From the NCBI RefSeq assembly GCF_025244705.1, contig NZ_CP104207.1, positions 3,038,001-3,102,000 of the forward strand: a DNA stretch of 64,000 nucleotides. The letters are read 5' to 3'. The notes under the pieces are model-generated. The model had not been told where the DNA came from and ran no database searches. It was given only the letters and a program-made list of their open reading frames with translations. This document shows, one piece after another, positions 1 to 8,411 of the stretch; position 1 is the first letter of the stretch, and each line of letters begins with the position of its first letter. The position numbers and the translations under genes are program-made. The stretch comes from Sphingopyxis sp. PET50 (GTDB lineage: Bacteria; Pseudomonadota; Alphaproteobacteria; Sphingomonadales; Sphingomonadaceae).

Positions 1-1
1 C

Positions 2-34
2 CATATCCCTCTCATCACCGAGTTCGACTTTTGA
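2..34 (+). CDS. 3' end of an upstream gene, possibly exodeoxyribonuclease III
   Basis: Only the last ten codons are inside the window, reading HIPLITEFDF followed by TGA. The SDH-[IV]-P-x-x-x-E-F type ending resembles the C-terminus of exonuclease III (XthA) proteins, but ten residues cannot prove it. The stop codon overlaps the TTG start proposed for ribA by four bases, which suggests translational coupling. The identity is inference; the existence of an upstream reading frame is likely. Confidence 0.4.
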   Translation, partial: HIPLITEFDF

Positions 35-1104
35 GCGGCGCGGCGACCGGCCCCGGCGCCCGCCGGGCCGCGCGCGCGATCGACGCGCTGCGCCGCGGCT
101 GGACGTTTCGCGTCGCCGACCGTTTCGGCGGGCTGGACCTGATCGCGGTCGAAAGTGCGCGCGACGCCGATCTGGCGGCGTTCGGCAGCAGCGACATGCT
201 TATTTCGGGCGAGCGCGCGGTGACGCTGAAACTGACCAACCAGCGCGCGGCGGCCGCGCCGGGGCCGGTGCGGCTGGCGGGCGCGGCGGATAGTGTCGCG
301 GCGGCGCTGGCGATCGCGGACCCGGCGCTCGACCTCGCCCATCCGCTGAAAGGTCCGTTCCGCACCGTCGATACCGGCGGCGAAGAGGCCGCCGCCGCCG
401 CGATGGTTCTGGCGCGCCACGCCGGACTGCTCCCCGCCTTCTTCGTGCGCTCGGGCGCGGTCGCCGGCCCGGCCGAGACCGAGTGCACGGCGGACGATGT
501 CGCCGCCCTGCTCGACCCCGCGCGGCTGCATATCGCGGCGCGCGCGCGGCTGCCCGTCGAGGCGAGCGAGACCGCCGAGATCGTCGCCTTCCGCTCCCCC
601 GAGGAAGCGTCGGACCATGTCGCGCTGGTCATCGGCAAGCGCGACGGCCATCCGCCGGTCGTGCGGCTGCACAGCGAGTGCCTGACCGGCGACGTGCTCG
701 GCAGCCTGAAATGCGATTGCGGGCCGCAGCTTCACGCTGCGCTGCACGCAATGGCCGATGCGCCCTGGGGGGTGCTGCTGTACCTCCGGCAGGAAGGGCG
801 CGGGATCGGTCTCGTCAACAAGCTGCGCGCCTATGCGCTGCAGGACCAGGGGTTTGACACGGTCGACGCCAATCTGCGGCTCGGCTTTCCGGTCGAGGCG
901 CGCGATTTCGCGATCGCGGGGCGGATGCTGGAGTTGCTGAACGTACCGCGCATCCGGCTGATGACCAACAATCCCGAGAAAGTGGCGCGGCTGGAGAAGG
1001 AAGGCGTCGAGGTGGTCGAGCGCATTCCGCTGGCACTGCTTACCAATCCGCACAACGCGCAATATCTCGCGACGAAGCGGGACCGGACCGGGCACCAGCT
1101 TTAA
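31..1104 (+). CDS. ribA: GTP cyclohydrolase II (riboflavin biosynthesis)
   Basis: Opens the imidazole ring of GTP to give diaminohydroxyribosylaminopyrimidine phosphate, the first committed step of riboflavin synthesis, in the cytosol. The C-terminal half (about residues 200-357) carries the family signature: zinc-binding cysteines in HSECLTGDVLGSLKCDCG (about residues 214-231), the RQEGRGIGL loop, and TNNPEKV near the end. The N-terminal ~180 residues have no clear DHBP-synthase motifs and look like the long extension found in sphingomonad RibA. The start is a TTG at 31 that overlaps the stop of the preceding frame; an ATG-initiated shorter form is possible. The enzyme assignment is firm and the start is less so. 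Confidence 0.93.
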   Translation: MSGAATGPGARRAARAIDALRRGWTFRVADRFGGLDLIAVESARDADLAAFGSSDMLISGERAVTLKLTNQRAAAAPGPVRLAGAADSVAAALAIADPALDLAHPLKGPFRTVDTGGEEAAAAAMVLARHAGLLPAFFVRSGAVAGPAETECTADDVAALLDPARLHIAARARLPVEASETAEIVAFRSPEEASDHVALVIGKRDGHPPVVRLHSECLTGDVLGSLKCDCGPQLHAALHAMADAPWGVLLYLRQEGRGIGLVNKLRAYALQDQGFDTVDANLRLGFPVEARDFAIAGRMLELLNVPRIRLMTNNPEKVARLEKEGVEVVERIPLALLTNPHNAQYLATKRDRTGHQL

Positions 1105-1130
1105 ACGCGACATCCGATTCAGACTCGGAC

Positions 1131-1282
1131 GAAGCCACAAAGCCACAAAGAGTCCACCCAACTTCCGTTCGTGCTGAGCTTGTCGAAGCACCGTCCTTCC
1201 TTTCAACATTCAAAGGAAGAGCGGCCCTTCGACAAGCTCAGGGCGAACGGGAATGAGAGAGAATCTTTGTGGCTTCGTGCGA
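1131..1282. repeat. composite palindromic intergenic repeat (family R1), copy 1
   Basis: Fills the gap between two convergent genes. The outer arms are GAAGCCACAAAG at the left and CTTTGTGGCTTCGTGC at the right. The inner arms are CGTTCGTGCTGAGCTTGTCG and its near-complement beginning CCCTTCGACAAGCTCAGG. The same two-layer arrangement recurs at about 20806-21004 and, diverged, at 24677-24860. The inner layer alone recurs near 45060-45145. Such a structure could act as a bidirectional transcription terminator. Confidence 0.8.
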
Positions 1283-1288
1283 GATTAT

Positions 1289-2095
1289 TCAGTGCACGAA
1301 CCGCGCCACCACGTCGCGGTAGCTGCGGCTGACCTTCACCTGCGCGCCCGAGCCCAGCACGAGGAAGCATTCGCCGTTGGTGTGCGGCTTGACCTGCTTG
1401 ACCTGGCTGAGGTTGACGATCGTCGAGCGGTGGACGCGCTGGAAGTTGCGCGGGTCGAGCCGTTTTTCGAGGTCCTTCATCGTTTCGCGCAGGATCAGGC
1501 TGTTGTCGGCGGTATAGATGCACATGTAATCGCCCGCGGCGTCGATGCGTTCGATGCTGTCGACGTCGACGCGGAAGATCTGGCCGCGGTCCTTGATGTT
1601 GATCATCTTTTCATAGCGGTCGGCGGCGTGCGTATCGGGAGCAATCTCGGCGTCGAGCTCCTCGACCGCTTCGGGCGCGACTTCGGCGAGCACGGTCTTG
1701 AGGCGCTCGACCTCGGCGACGCCGCGCTTTTCGGCGAGGCGCTGGCGGACGCGGTCGAGCGCGTCGGCGAGGCGTTCGGGTTCGACCGGCTTCACCAGAT
1801 AGTCGACCGCCTGCGCCTCGAAGGCGCGGATCGCATGGTCCGAATAGGCGGTGACGAACACCACCAGTGGCGGTTCGACCTCCATCAGCCCCTGGATGAC
1901 CGAGAAGCCGTCGAAGCCGGGCATCTGAATGTCGAGGAACACGAGGTCGGGTTTGTGCGTCTTGATCTTGCGGATGGCCTCGCGGCCGTTCTGGGCGGTG
2001 TCGACCACCTCGACATCGCTATGCGCTTCGAGCCTGAGCTGCAGGCCCTGGGTCGCCAATTTTTCGTCATCCACCAGGATGGTTCTGATCGTCAT
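1289..2095 (-). CDS. LytTR-family response regulator
   Basis: Receiver-output response regulator of 268 residues. The N-terminal receiver domain (about 1-120) shows the acidic pair in LVDDE, the phospho-acceptor Asp in VFLDIQMPG (about residue 54) and the conserved Lys in YLVKPVEP. After a charged linker, the C-terminal half is a LytTR DNA-binding domain (about 165-268), with the typical VDVDSIERIDAAGDYMCIYT and FQRVHRSTIVNL segments. Its start codon overlaps the stop of the upstream sensor kinase (ATGA), so the two are co-translated as a LytS/LytT-like pair. Regulated genes cannot be read from the sequence. Confidence 0.93.
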   Translation of the reverse strand: MTIRTILVDDEKLATQGLQLRLEAHSDVEVVDTAQNGREAIRKIKTHKPDLVFLDIQMPGFDGFSVIQGLMEVEPPLVVFVTAYSDHAIRAFEAQAVDYLVKPVEPERLADALDRVRQRLAEKRGVAEVERLKTVLAEVAPEAVEELDAEIAPDTHAADRYEKMINIKDRGQIFRVDVDSIERIDAAGDYMCIYTADNSLILRETMKDLEKRLDPRNFQRVHRSTIVNLSQVKQVKPHTNGECFLVLGSGAQVKVSRSYRDVVARFVH

Positions 2096-3219
2096 GTTCG
2101 CTCGGTTCCAATCGTCATGTGCCCATCGGGCTGAAACGGAAACTCGATCACCACCGTGAACCCGCCCGCAGCGCCCGACTGGGCTTCGAACCGGTGCTGG
2201 TCGCCAAAAGCCTGCGCCAGCCGGTCCCTGATATTGGCTAAACCCACGCCGGTCGATTCCGTTGCAACGGCGCCCGTGGTGGGGTCCACGCCGTCGGCTG
2301 ACAATCCCGACCCGGTGTCCGACACGGTAATCCGAACATTTTGACCGGCCAATTGAGCCGAAATCGTGATGTCGGCGCCGTCCTCCTGCGGCGTGACCGC
2401 ATATTTGATCGCATTTTCGATCAGCGGCTGGAGCAGCAGCGAGGGCAGGCGTGCGCGCGCGACCGCGGGGTCGATCGCGAAATGGGGGCGCAATCTTTCC
2501 TCGAACCGCATCTTCTCGATGTCGAGATAGAGCTTCAGCGTCTCGATCTCCTGCGCCAGCGTGACCTGCGCGGTCGGTTCGTTGGCGAGCGTGTAGCGCA
2601 GGAAGGCCGAGAGGCGCGACAGCATCGCATTGGCCGGCTCCGACTGCTTGAGCAGCACCAGCGTCGAGATGCTGTTGAGCGTGTTGAACAGGAAATGCGG
2701 ATTGAGCTGGTAACGCAGCATCGCGAGCTGCGCCGAGGCGGCCTGCGTCTCGAGCCGCAGCATGCGGTCATTCTGTTCCTCGAGCTGGAGGAAATAGTTG
2801 ATCGCGAAATAGAGCGCCGACCAGGCGCCGAGCGAGGTCGCGTCGATATAGACCGCGCCGAGCAGCAGGCTGGTGAAGCCCGCTTCGCTCGCCGGGTTCT
2901 GGATCTGCGCGACCCAGGCGTCGATGAAGGCCCAGAGCGCGGTGGCAAGGCCGGCGAGGCCGAAACTGACCCCCCACATCAAGAGCGGGCGGCGGTTGAT
3001 GAGGGTGCGGTAACAGACCGACAGGATCAGCGAGAGCGAGAAGCCGGTGATCGCCGACACCGTCTGCGGGATCAGGAAGGCCAGCGGCTGGCCGTTGGCA
3101 AGCCCCGAAATACCGCGCAGCCCGAGCCAGGCGGTCCAGCCCAGGATCTGGAGATTCCAGAAGGCACGCACCTTGTTGTCGAAAAAGGGGCCCGGCGAGG
3201 AAAGACCGAACAGGGGCAT
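2092..3219 (-). CDS. LytS-type sensor histidine kinase
   Basis: Membrane sensor kinase, 375 residues. The N-terminal part has four or more hydrophobic segments (about residues 20-150) with short loops and no recognisable periplasmic domain. Then follow the His_kinase (PF06580) block with the phospho-accepting His in QLNPHFLFNTLNSIS and a HATPase domain (N-box LIENAIKYAV, G-boxes SDTGSGL and GVGLANIRDRL). I chose the ATG at 3219, which has an upstream AAGG, because the open frame continues upstream without protein-like sequence. The partner LytTR regulator overlaps its 3' end. Confidence 0.9.
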   Translation of the reverse strand: MPLFGLSSPGPFFDNKVRAFWNLQILGWTAWLGLRGISGLANGQPLAFLIPQTVSAITGFSLSLILSVCYRTLINRRPLLMWGVSFGLAGLATALWAFIDAWVAQIQNPASEAGFTSLLLGAVYIDATSLGAWSALYFAINYFLQLEEQNDRMLRLETQAASAQLAMLRYQLNPHFLFNTLNSISTLVLLKQSEPANAMLSRLSAFLRYTLANEPTAQVTLAQEIETLKLYLDIEKMRFEERLRPHFAIDPAVARARLPSLLLQPLIENAIKYAVTPQEDGADITISAQLAGQNVRITVSDTGSGLSADGVDPTTGAVATESTGVGLANIRDRLAQAFGDQHRFEAQSGAAGGFTVVIEFPFQPDGHMTIGTERT

Positions 3220-3277
3220 CGGGGAACCTTGGGTGGCGGTCAGCGGCAGGCGGGGCGGCTGGACCGTGCCGCGCGCA

Positions 3278-3800
3278 TCACTCGGCGGCAACCGGCGCCA
3301 TCCGTTCGTCGGTGCGCGCGCGCGCCTGGCCCAACGGCTGCAGTTCGGAGCGATGTTTCCACACCAGTTCCTTGTAGCCGATGGCGCGGCCATCGTGCGC
3401 GGTGATCGTCACCGGGCCGATCGGCTGTTCGTCGCGCACATCGACGAGCACCGGGGTCGAAGGTACGCCGGCTGCCCCATTTTTCGCCCCACTGGCGCAG
3501 CGCGATCATCGCGGGGAGCAGTTCGAGGCCCTTTTCGGTGAGCTCGTAGCGCACCTTGCGGCGATCCTCGGCCATCACCTCGCGCGCCATGATGCCATGA
3601 TCGACCAGCTTCGACAGCCGGTTCGACAGGATGTTGCGCGCGATGCTGAGTTCCTGCTGAAACTCCTCGAAATGGTGGACCCCATTGAAGGCGGCACGCA
3701 GGATCATGAACGACCATCGCTCGCCCATCGCCTCGAGCGCGAGCGGCAGGGCGCAATTGTCCCCGTAAAGCAGGTTCAGCGGTTCGCGTAATTTTCCCAT
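3278..3800 (-). CDS. HxlR-family winged-helix regulator, frameshifted in this sequence
   Basis: The N-terminal ~110 residues match the HxlR (MarR-like winged helix) family: CALPLALEAMGERWSFMILR, the HTH segment IARNILSNRLSKLVDHGIM, and the wing DRRKVRYELTEKG. The frame then shifts by +1 near 3473. Removing one base restores QWGEKWGAGVPSTPVLVDV and a natural C-terminus ending in MAPVAAE, giving about 173 residues. I regard this as one gene with a likely sequence error. Divergent from a small secreted-protein gene, and a perfect palindrome in the shared promoter region is a good candidate for its own operator. Confidence 0.8.
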
Positions 3801-3853
3801 AGGCCTAGCCCTAACGTAAAATCGGCCCCCGCACAAAAAAATATGCAGGCTGA

Positions 3854-3895
3854 GTTGCATTTTGCAACCCGCACCTTAAATTTCCTTTTGCAACC
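3854..3895. promoter_or_regulatory. putative operator for the HxlR regulator
   Basis: The divergent promoter region contains the perfect 15-base palindrome GTTGCATTTTGCAAC (3854-3868). A further half-site, TTTTGCAACC, lies at 3886-3895, about 30 bases downstream, before the CC_3452-type gene. Two spaced copies of one motif between a winged-helix regulator and its divergent neighbour fit autoregulation plus control of the neighbour. Inference from layout only. Confidence 0.5.
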
Positions 3896-3925
3896 TAAAT
3901 AGGTGCCAAAAAAGGAGACCTCCCC

Positions 3926-4252
3926 ATGTTCAGGCCCGCTTCCCCGGCGCATTTCTTGCCGCTGTTCGGCATCGCACTCGCCGGTGCCGCCGCCCTGCCC
4001 GCGACCGTCCACGCGGCCGCCGGCCCCTATTACCGCGCCGAACTCGCAAGTCCCGCCCCCAAAAGCAAGTTCGTCGCGCGCGGCATCGTCTGGTCGTGCG
4101 AGGGCACGAACTGCATCGGCGCGCGCGGCACCAGCCGCCCGCTGCTGATGTGCGCTGGCCTCGCCAGGGAAGCCGGTGAGGTGAAGAGCTTCATCGCCGA
4201 CGGCAAGGCGCTCGAAGCCGAAGACCTGGCACGCTGCAACGGCGCGGCCTGA
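3926..4252 (+). CDS. small secreted CC_3452-family protein
   Basis: A 108-residue protein with an N-terminal signal peptide (hydrophobic stretch about 9-28, cleavage after VHA). The mature part, YYRAELASPAPKSKFVARG, then WSCEGTNCIG and LMCAGLAREAG, matches the pattern I know from the CC_3452 family of Caulobacter and sphingomonads. It has four cysteines likely to form periplasmic disulfides. Function is unknown. It is divergent from the HxlR regulator and shares the palindromic promoter region, so it is probably that regulator's target. Confidence 0.75.
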   Translation: MFRPASPAHFLPLFGIALAGAAALPATVHAAAGPYYRAELASPAPKSKFVARGIVWSCEGTNCIGARGTSRPLLMCAGLAREAGEVKSFIADGKALEAEDLARCNGAA

Positions 4253-4302
4253 CCGGCGGGACGCCGCGACCTCCCCTGGGGAGGCACGGCGGCTCCTGAA
4301 GT

Positions 4303-5193
4303 TCAGGCCGCCATCCGGTTGCGCGCGACGGCGAGCGTCCAGCGGGCCAGTTGCGGCAGGCGCGCGAGGACCGTCAAGGGATGCGCGGCGAGCGCGCGGC
4401 GCACGAGGTCGAAGCGCCAGCGGCGCTGGGTCTTGAGCGCGAGGCCGAGGAGGATTTCGCTGCGGCTGCGCGCCGGCAGCGACGCGGGTATCGCGCGTTC
4501 GACGATCACCGCGGTCAGCGCCTGAATCTGGTCGGCGCGCTGGCTGGTCAGGCTGCCGCCGTGCTTGCGGTAGCGGTAGACGTCCTCGTGCAGTTCGACG
4601 AACCGGAACCGCTGCGCCGCGCGGAGCCAGAAGTCGTAATCCTCGACCCCGAACAGCCCGACGTCATAGCCGCCGAGCGCCTCGGTCACCGCGCGGCGAT
4701 AGAGAAAGGCGGCGCCGATATTGTTGCCGTGAAGCAGGCGCTCGACCGGGCCGACGCGCGAGCGGCCAAGATCGCGCCCCTCGTCGTCGATCAGCGAGAA
4801 ATCGGCGAAGGCGACGCCGGCATCGGGATGGGCGTCGAGCGTCGCGACGAGGCGGTCGAGCATCTGCGGGCGCAGCAGATTGTCGTCCGAGGTCCAGCTG
4901 TGCAATTCGCCGCGCGCCTGGGCGAAACCATGGTTGAGCGCCGCGGGCAGGCCGACGTTGGTGTCGAGCCGGACATGGCGGACGCGGCCATCGCGCGCCG
5001 CGGCGGCGGCCATGATCGCCGGACTGTCGTCGCGCGACGCATCGTCGACGAGGATCAGTTCGAAATCGGCAAAATCCTGGTCGAGGACCGAGTCGATGGC
5101 CTCTTCGAGCCAGCGTGCGCCGTTGTGCACGGGCATCACCATCGATACGCGCGGCGGCGCCGCGGTCGAATCTGGAGCGTCGGTCCCTGTCAT
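4303..5193 (-). CDS. family 2 glycosyltransferase
   Basis: GT-A fold nucleotide-sugar transferase of about 296 residues. The N-terminus VSMVMPVHNGARWLEEAIDS, the LILVDDASRDDS motif and the acceptor-side WTSDDNLL (DXD-like) define a GT2 enzyme; VEDYDFWLRAA supplies the usual ED/FW motif. No transmembrane segment is obvious. The ATG at 5193 is preceded by GCGGGGGTG; a start at 5205 is also possible. Divergent from rsh. The specific polysaccharide is unknown, but a hexapeptide acetyltransferase gene lies 2.3 kb away, on the other side of rsh, and could act in the same glycan pathway. Confidence 0.88.
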   Translation of the reverse strand: MTGTDAPDSTAAPPRVSMVMPVHNGARWLEEAIDSVLDQDFADFELILVDDASRDDSPAIMAAAAARDGRVRHVRLDTNVGLPAALNHGFAQARGELHSWTSDDNLLRPQMLDRLVATLDAHPDAGVAFADFSLIDDEGRDLGRSRVGPVERLLHGNNIGAAFLYRRAVTEALGGYDVGLFGVEDYDFWLRAAQRFRFVELHEDVYRYRKHGGSLTSQRADQIQALTAVIVERAIPASLPARSRSEILLGLALKTQRRWRFDLVRRALAAHPLTVLARLPQLARWTLAVARNRMAA

Positions 5194-5319
5194 CACCCCC
5201 GCCATAGCCCGCGCGCACGAAGCTTCCAAAGCTGTTTACCAATATTGCGACATCGGCCCCGATTTGCGCAGCTAAGTTTCGCATTGCATTTGTGGCCGTA
5301 TGCACGACATTGGGACAGG

Positions 5320-7413
5320 ATGCTGCGTCAATATGAACTTGTCGAGCGCGTTCGCGCTTATGATCCCGACGTCGACGAGGCGTTGCTCAATCGCGCCTAT
5401 GTCTTCACCGTCCAGAAGCACGGCAGCCAGAAGCGCGCGTCGGGCGACCCCTATTTCAGCCATCCGGTCGAGGTCGCGGGGATCCTGACCGACCTGCACC
5501 TCGACAGCGAGACGATCGTCACCGCGCTGCTCCACGATACGCTGGAAGACACGCTGACCACGCCCGAGGAGATCGAGCGGCTGTTCGGGCCCGACGTGAC
5601 GCGGCTGGTCGACGGGGTGACCAAGCTCAGCAAGATCGAGGCGCAGACCGAGAATGAGCGCGCGGCGGAAAATCTGCGCAAATTCCTGCTCGCCATGTCC
5701 GACGATATTCGCGTGCTGCTGGTCAAGCTGGCCGACCGGCTGCACAATATGCGCACGCTGCACTTCATCCAGAATCCCGACAAGCGCCGCCGCATCGCCA
5801 AGGAGACGATGGACATCTATGCCCCGCTCGCCGAGCGGATCGGCATGTACGAATATATGCGCGAGATGCAGCTGCTGGCGTTTCGCGAGCTCGAGCCCGA
5901 GGCCTATGCGACGATCACCGGGCGCCTCGCCAAGCTGACCGCCGGCGGCAAGGACAAGGTCGCGGCGATCACCCGCGAGTTCAAGGAACTGCTCGCGAAG
6001 AACGGCATCGAGGCCGAGGTGTCGGGGCGCGAGAAACACCCCTATTCGATCTGGCGCAAGATGCAGGAGCGGCACGTCAGCTTCGAGCAGGTGACCGACA
6101 TCATCGCCTTTCGCGTCATCACCCCGACCGATGCCGACTGCTACGCCGCGCTCGGGATCATCCACCGCAAGTGGAAAATGGTGCCGGGGCGGTTCAAGGA
6201 CTATATCTCGACGCCGAAGCGCAACGGCTACAAATCGCTGCACACGACGATCATGCACCAGCAGAATATGCGCATCGAAATCCAGATTCGCAGCATCGGC
6301 ATGCACCAGCAGTCCGAATTCGGCTTCGCGGCGCATTGGGCGTATAAACAGGGCGGCACCGTGCCCGACGGCCAGGCGGGGTGGATCCGCGACCTGCTCG
6401 AAATCCTCGAGCAGACGCACGATCCCGAGGAGTTCCTGGAGAATACGCGCATCGCGATGTACCAGGACCGCATCTTCGCCTTCACGCCGAAGGGGAGCCT
6501 GCACCAGTTGCCCAAGGGCGCGACCCCGGTCGATTTCGCCTATGCCGTGCATACCAAGCTCGGCGACCGCACCGTCGGCGCCAAGGTCAACGGGCGGCTG
6601 GTGCCGCTGCGCACCCAGCTCGCCAATGGCGACACGGTCGAGATATTGTCGTCGGACAAGCAGACGCCGCAGCCCGCCTGGCTGGGCTTTGCGGTCACCG
6701 GCAAGGCGCGCGCCGCGATCCGCCGCCATGTGCGGTCGAAGGAGAAGGTCGAACTCGCCGCGCTCGGCCGCAAGATGTACGACGAGATCGTCGCGCGCCT
6801 GCCCAACAAGGTCGGCGACAAGGCGCGCGCGGCGGCGCTGACGCGCCTGAAACTCGACGACGACAGCGCGCTTTACGTCGCGATCGCCAAGAAGCAGCTG
6901 AGCGACAATGCCGTGCTCGAAGCGCTGGTCCCCGGCATCACCGCCGAGATGAAGTCGAAGCCCGGCAAGCTGGCGCAGGGGGCGGCGGTGTCGATCGAGG
7001 GGCTGACCCCCGGCGTCGCCTATCAGCTCGCCGATTGCTGCCATCCGGTGCCCGGCGACCGCATCGTCGGGCTGGCGCGGCCCGGCGAAGGGATCGAGGT
7101 GCATGTCATCGACTGCCCCAGCCTCGCCGACGGGATCGATGCCGACTGGATCGACCTGCGCTGGCAGGAGGACAGCGAGGGCGGCAATGCGCGGCTGTGC
7201 ATCGTCATCCTCAACGAACCGGGCACGCTCGCCGAAATGTCGGGCATCCTTGCCGCCAATATGGCGAATATCACCAATTTGCGCCTGTCGAACCGCGAGG
7301 GCGGATTCCACACCTATGACGTCGTCGTCGAGGTGCGCGATGTCCACCATGTGATGCGCATATTGTCGGCGCTGCGCGCGTCCGACACGGTGGTGCAGGC
7401 GGAGCGGCTTTGA
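5320..7413 (+). CDS. rsh: bifunctional (p)ppGpp synthetase/hydrolase (RelA/SpoT homologue)
   Basis: The single long Rsh enzyme typical of alphaproteobacteria, 697 residues, making and degrading (p)ppGpp. Domains in order: HD hydrolase (about 30-150, with HDTLEDT at about 72), synthetase (about 240-350, with GRFKDYISTPKRNGYKSLHT), TGS (about 390-450), zinc-finger/helical region with the conserved cysteines of LADCCHPVPGD, and a C-terminal ACT domain (about 620-697). Both catalytic halves look intact. I placed the start at the ATG at 5320, preceded by GGGACAGG, because upstream codons are antisense to the glycosyltransferase. Probably monocistronic. Confidence 0.95.
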   Translation: MLRQYELVERVRAYDPDVDEALLNRAYVFTVQKHGSQKRASGDPYFSHPVEVAGILTDLHLDSETIVTALLHDTLEDTLTTPEEIERLFGPDVTRLVDGVTKLSKIEAQTENERAAENLRKFLLAMSDDIRVLLVKLADRLHNMRTLHFIQNPDKRRRIAKETMDIYAPLAERIGMYEYMREMQLLAFRELEPEAYATITGRLAKLTAGGKDKVAAITREFKELLAKNGIEAEVSGREKHPYSIWRKMQERHVSFEQVTDIIAFRVITPTDADCYAALGIIHRKWKMVPGRFKDYISTPKRNGYKSLHTTIMHQQNMRIEIQIRSIGMHQQSEFGFAAHWAYKQGGTVPDGQAGWIRDLLEILEQTHDPEEFLENTRIAMYQDRIFAFTPKGSLHQLPKGATPVDFAYAVHTKLGDRTVGAKVNGRLVPLRTQLANGDTVEILSSDKQTPQPAWLGFAVTGKARAAIRRHVRSKEKVELAALGRKMYDEIVARLPNKVGDKARAAALTRLKLDDDSALYVAIAKKQLSDNAVLEALVPGITAEMKSKPGKLAQGAAVSIEGLTPGVAYQLADCCHPVPGDRIVGLARPGEGIEVHVIDCPSLADGIDADWIDLRWQEDSEGGNARLCIVILNEPGTLAEMSGILAANMANITNLRLSNREGGFHTYDVVVEVRDVHHVMRILSALRASDTVVQAERL

Positions 7414-7471
7414 GGATATCCTCCCTGTGGCGCAGCCATGGGGAGGCGGTTCAGGTCTAACGCACGATGCT

Positions 7472-8038
7472 CTAGCCTCCCGGCTTCACCGATCCATCGG
7501 CAAAGTCCGCGAGGCCGCATTCGCCGATCGGCACGGCGGGATTGCCGCCGACGATGACATTGCGCGCGACATCCCGGACCACCACCGCGCGCGCCGCGGC
7601 GACCGCGCCGTCGGCGAGCGTCACGCCCGGACCGATGAAGGCGTCGGCGGCGACCCAGGCATTGCGGCCGATGGCGATCGGCGCGGCGGTGAGCGCGAAG
7701 CCCGGCGCGCGGATGTCATGGCTGGCGGTGCAGAGATAGGCGCGCTGGCTGACCACCGCCCAGGGGCCGAGCGTCACGCGCGCCACCGAATAGACTTCGC
7801 TGCGCGGACCGAGCGTGCTGCCCGTCCCCATGGCGAAGTTCCACGGCGCCCAGATGCGCGCGCTGGGATAGGGCCGCGCCTGCGCGCCGATCCGCGCGCC
7901 GAACAGCCGCAGCAGCAATCGGCGCCAGCCGTGGAGCGGGATCGGGCTGGGGCGGTAGAGGAGCAGCCAGACGGCGTTCCACAGCGCGCGGCGCAATTTG
8001 TCGCCAAGGCCTGGATGGGGAATGATCGTGGGTCGCAT
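7472..8038 (-). CDS. WcaF-like left-handed beta-helix acetyltransferase
   Basis: A 188-residue hexapeptide-repeat acyltransferase. After an N-terminal amphipathic region (LWNAVWLLLYRPSP), imperfect [LIV]-G-x4 turns run from about residue 50 to the end (IGAQARPYPSARIW, VTLGPWAVVSQ, AAPIAIGRNAWVA, DAFIGPGVTLADG). The catalytic His is probably in CTASHDI. The closest named group is the putative colanic-acid biosynthesis acetyltransferase WcaF. It likely O-acetylates a surface polysaccharide using acetyl-CoA. Its 3' end lies beside a short fragment of an intergenic repeat (AACGCACGATGCTCTAGCC, about 7459-7477). The ATG at 8038 was chosen because upstream sequence is repeat DNA. Confidence 0.8.
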   Translation of the reverse strand: MRPTIIPHPGLGDKLRRALWNAVWLLLYRPSPIPLHGWRRLLLRLFGARIGAQARPYPSARIWAPWNFAMGTGSTLGPRSEVYSVARVTLGPWAVVSQRAYLCTASHDIRAPGFALTAAPIAIGRNAWVAADAFIGPGVTLADGAVAAARAVVVRDVARNVIVGGNPAVPIGECGLADFADGSVKPGG

Positions 8039-8094
8039 AGGGTGGCCGTCCTGTCGCACAGCTGGGCGCGGAGGCCAAGCCCCAGCCCTTCTTC

Positions 8095-8365
8095 GGGTGC
8101 TTATGTCCTTTGCCAACCCAAGCGGCCTGTCGGGATCGGGGTGGGGAGCGGACGTTTGAGGAATAGGCTGGTCTCCCCTCCCGCAAGCGGGAGGGGCAGC
8201 GAGACTTGGGCGCTTGCGCCCTAGTCGCAGCGGGGTGGGCCATTGAGACGTCGCTGCCCACCCCCAACCCCTCCCGCCTGCGGGAGGGGAAGACAAACGT
8301 TCGCTCCCTCCCGAAACCGGCCATTCCCGTCCCGAGTCCGAAAAAGACATCATCGCCCTTCTTTG
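8095..8365. repeat. palindromic intergenic repeat (family R3), copy 1
   Basis: This explains most of the 373-base gap between genes. Inverted arms CTCCCCTCCCGCAAGCGGGA and CCTCCCGCCTGCGGGAGGGG flank a core reading GCAGCGAGACTTGGGCGCTT onwards to GGGGTGGGC. Outer segments AAGCGGCCTGTCGGGATCGG and CCCGAAACCGGCCATTCCCG recur at 55345-55725. The core and inner arms recur almost base for base at about 47310-47455. No gene is seen in the gap. Confidence 0.8.
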
Positions 8366-8411
8366 GGGCACGGTCGGCGCGGGCCCTTCCCCGAAGGAGG
8401 GGCGAAGAGGA

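Noticed and set aside
4351..5319. A 320-residue N-terminal extension of Rsh.
   Set aside because: It is antisense to the glycosyltransferase gene; the ATG at 5320 gives the normal family length and N-terminus.
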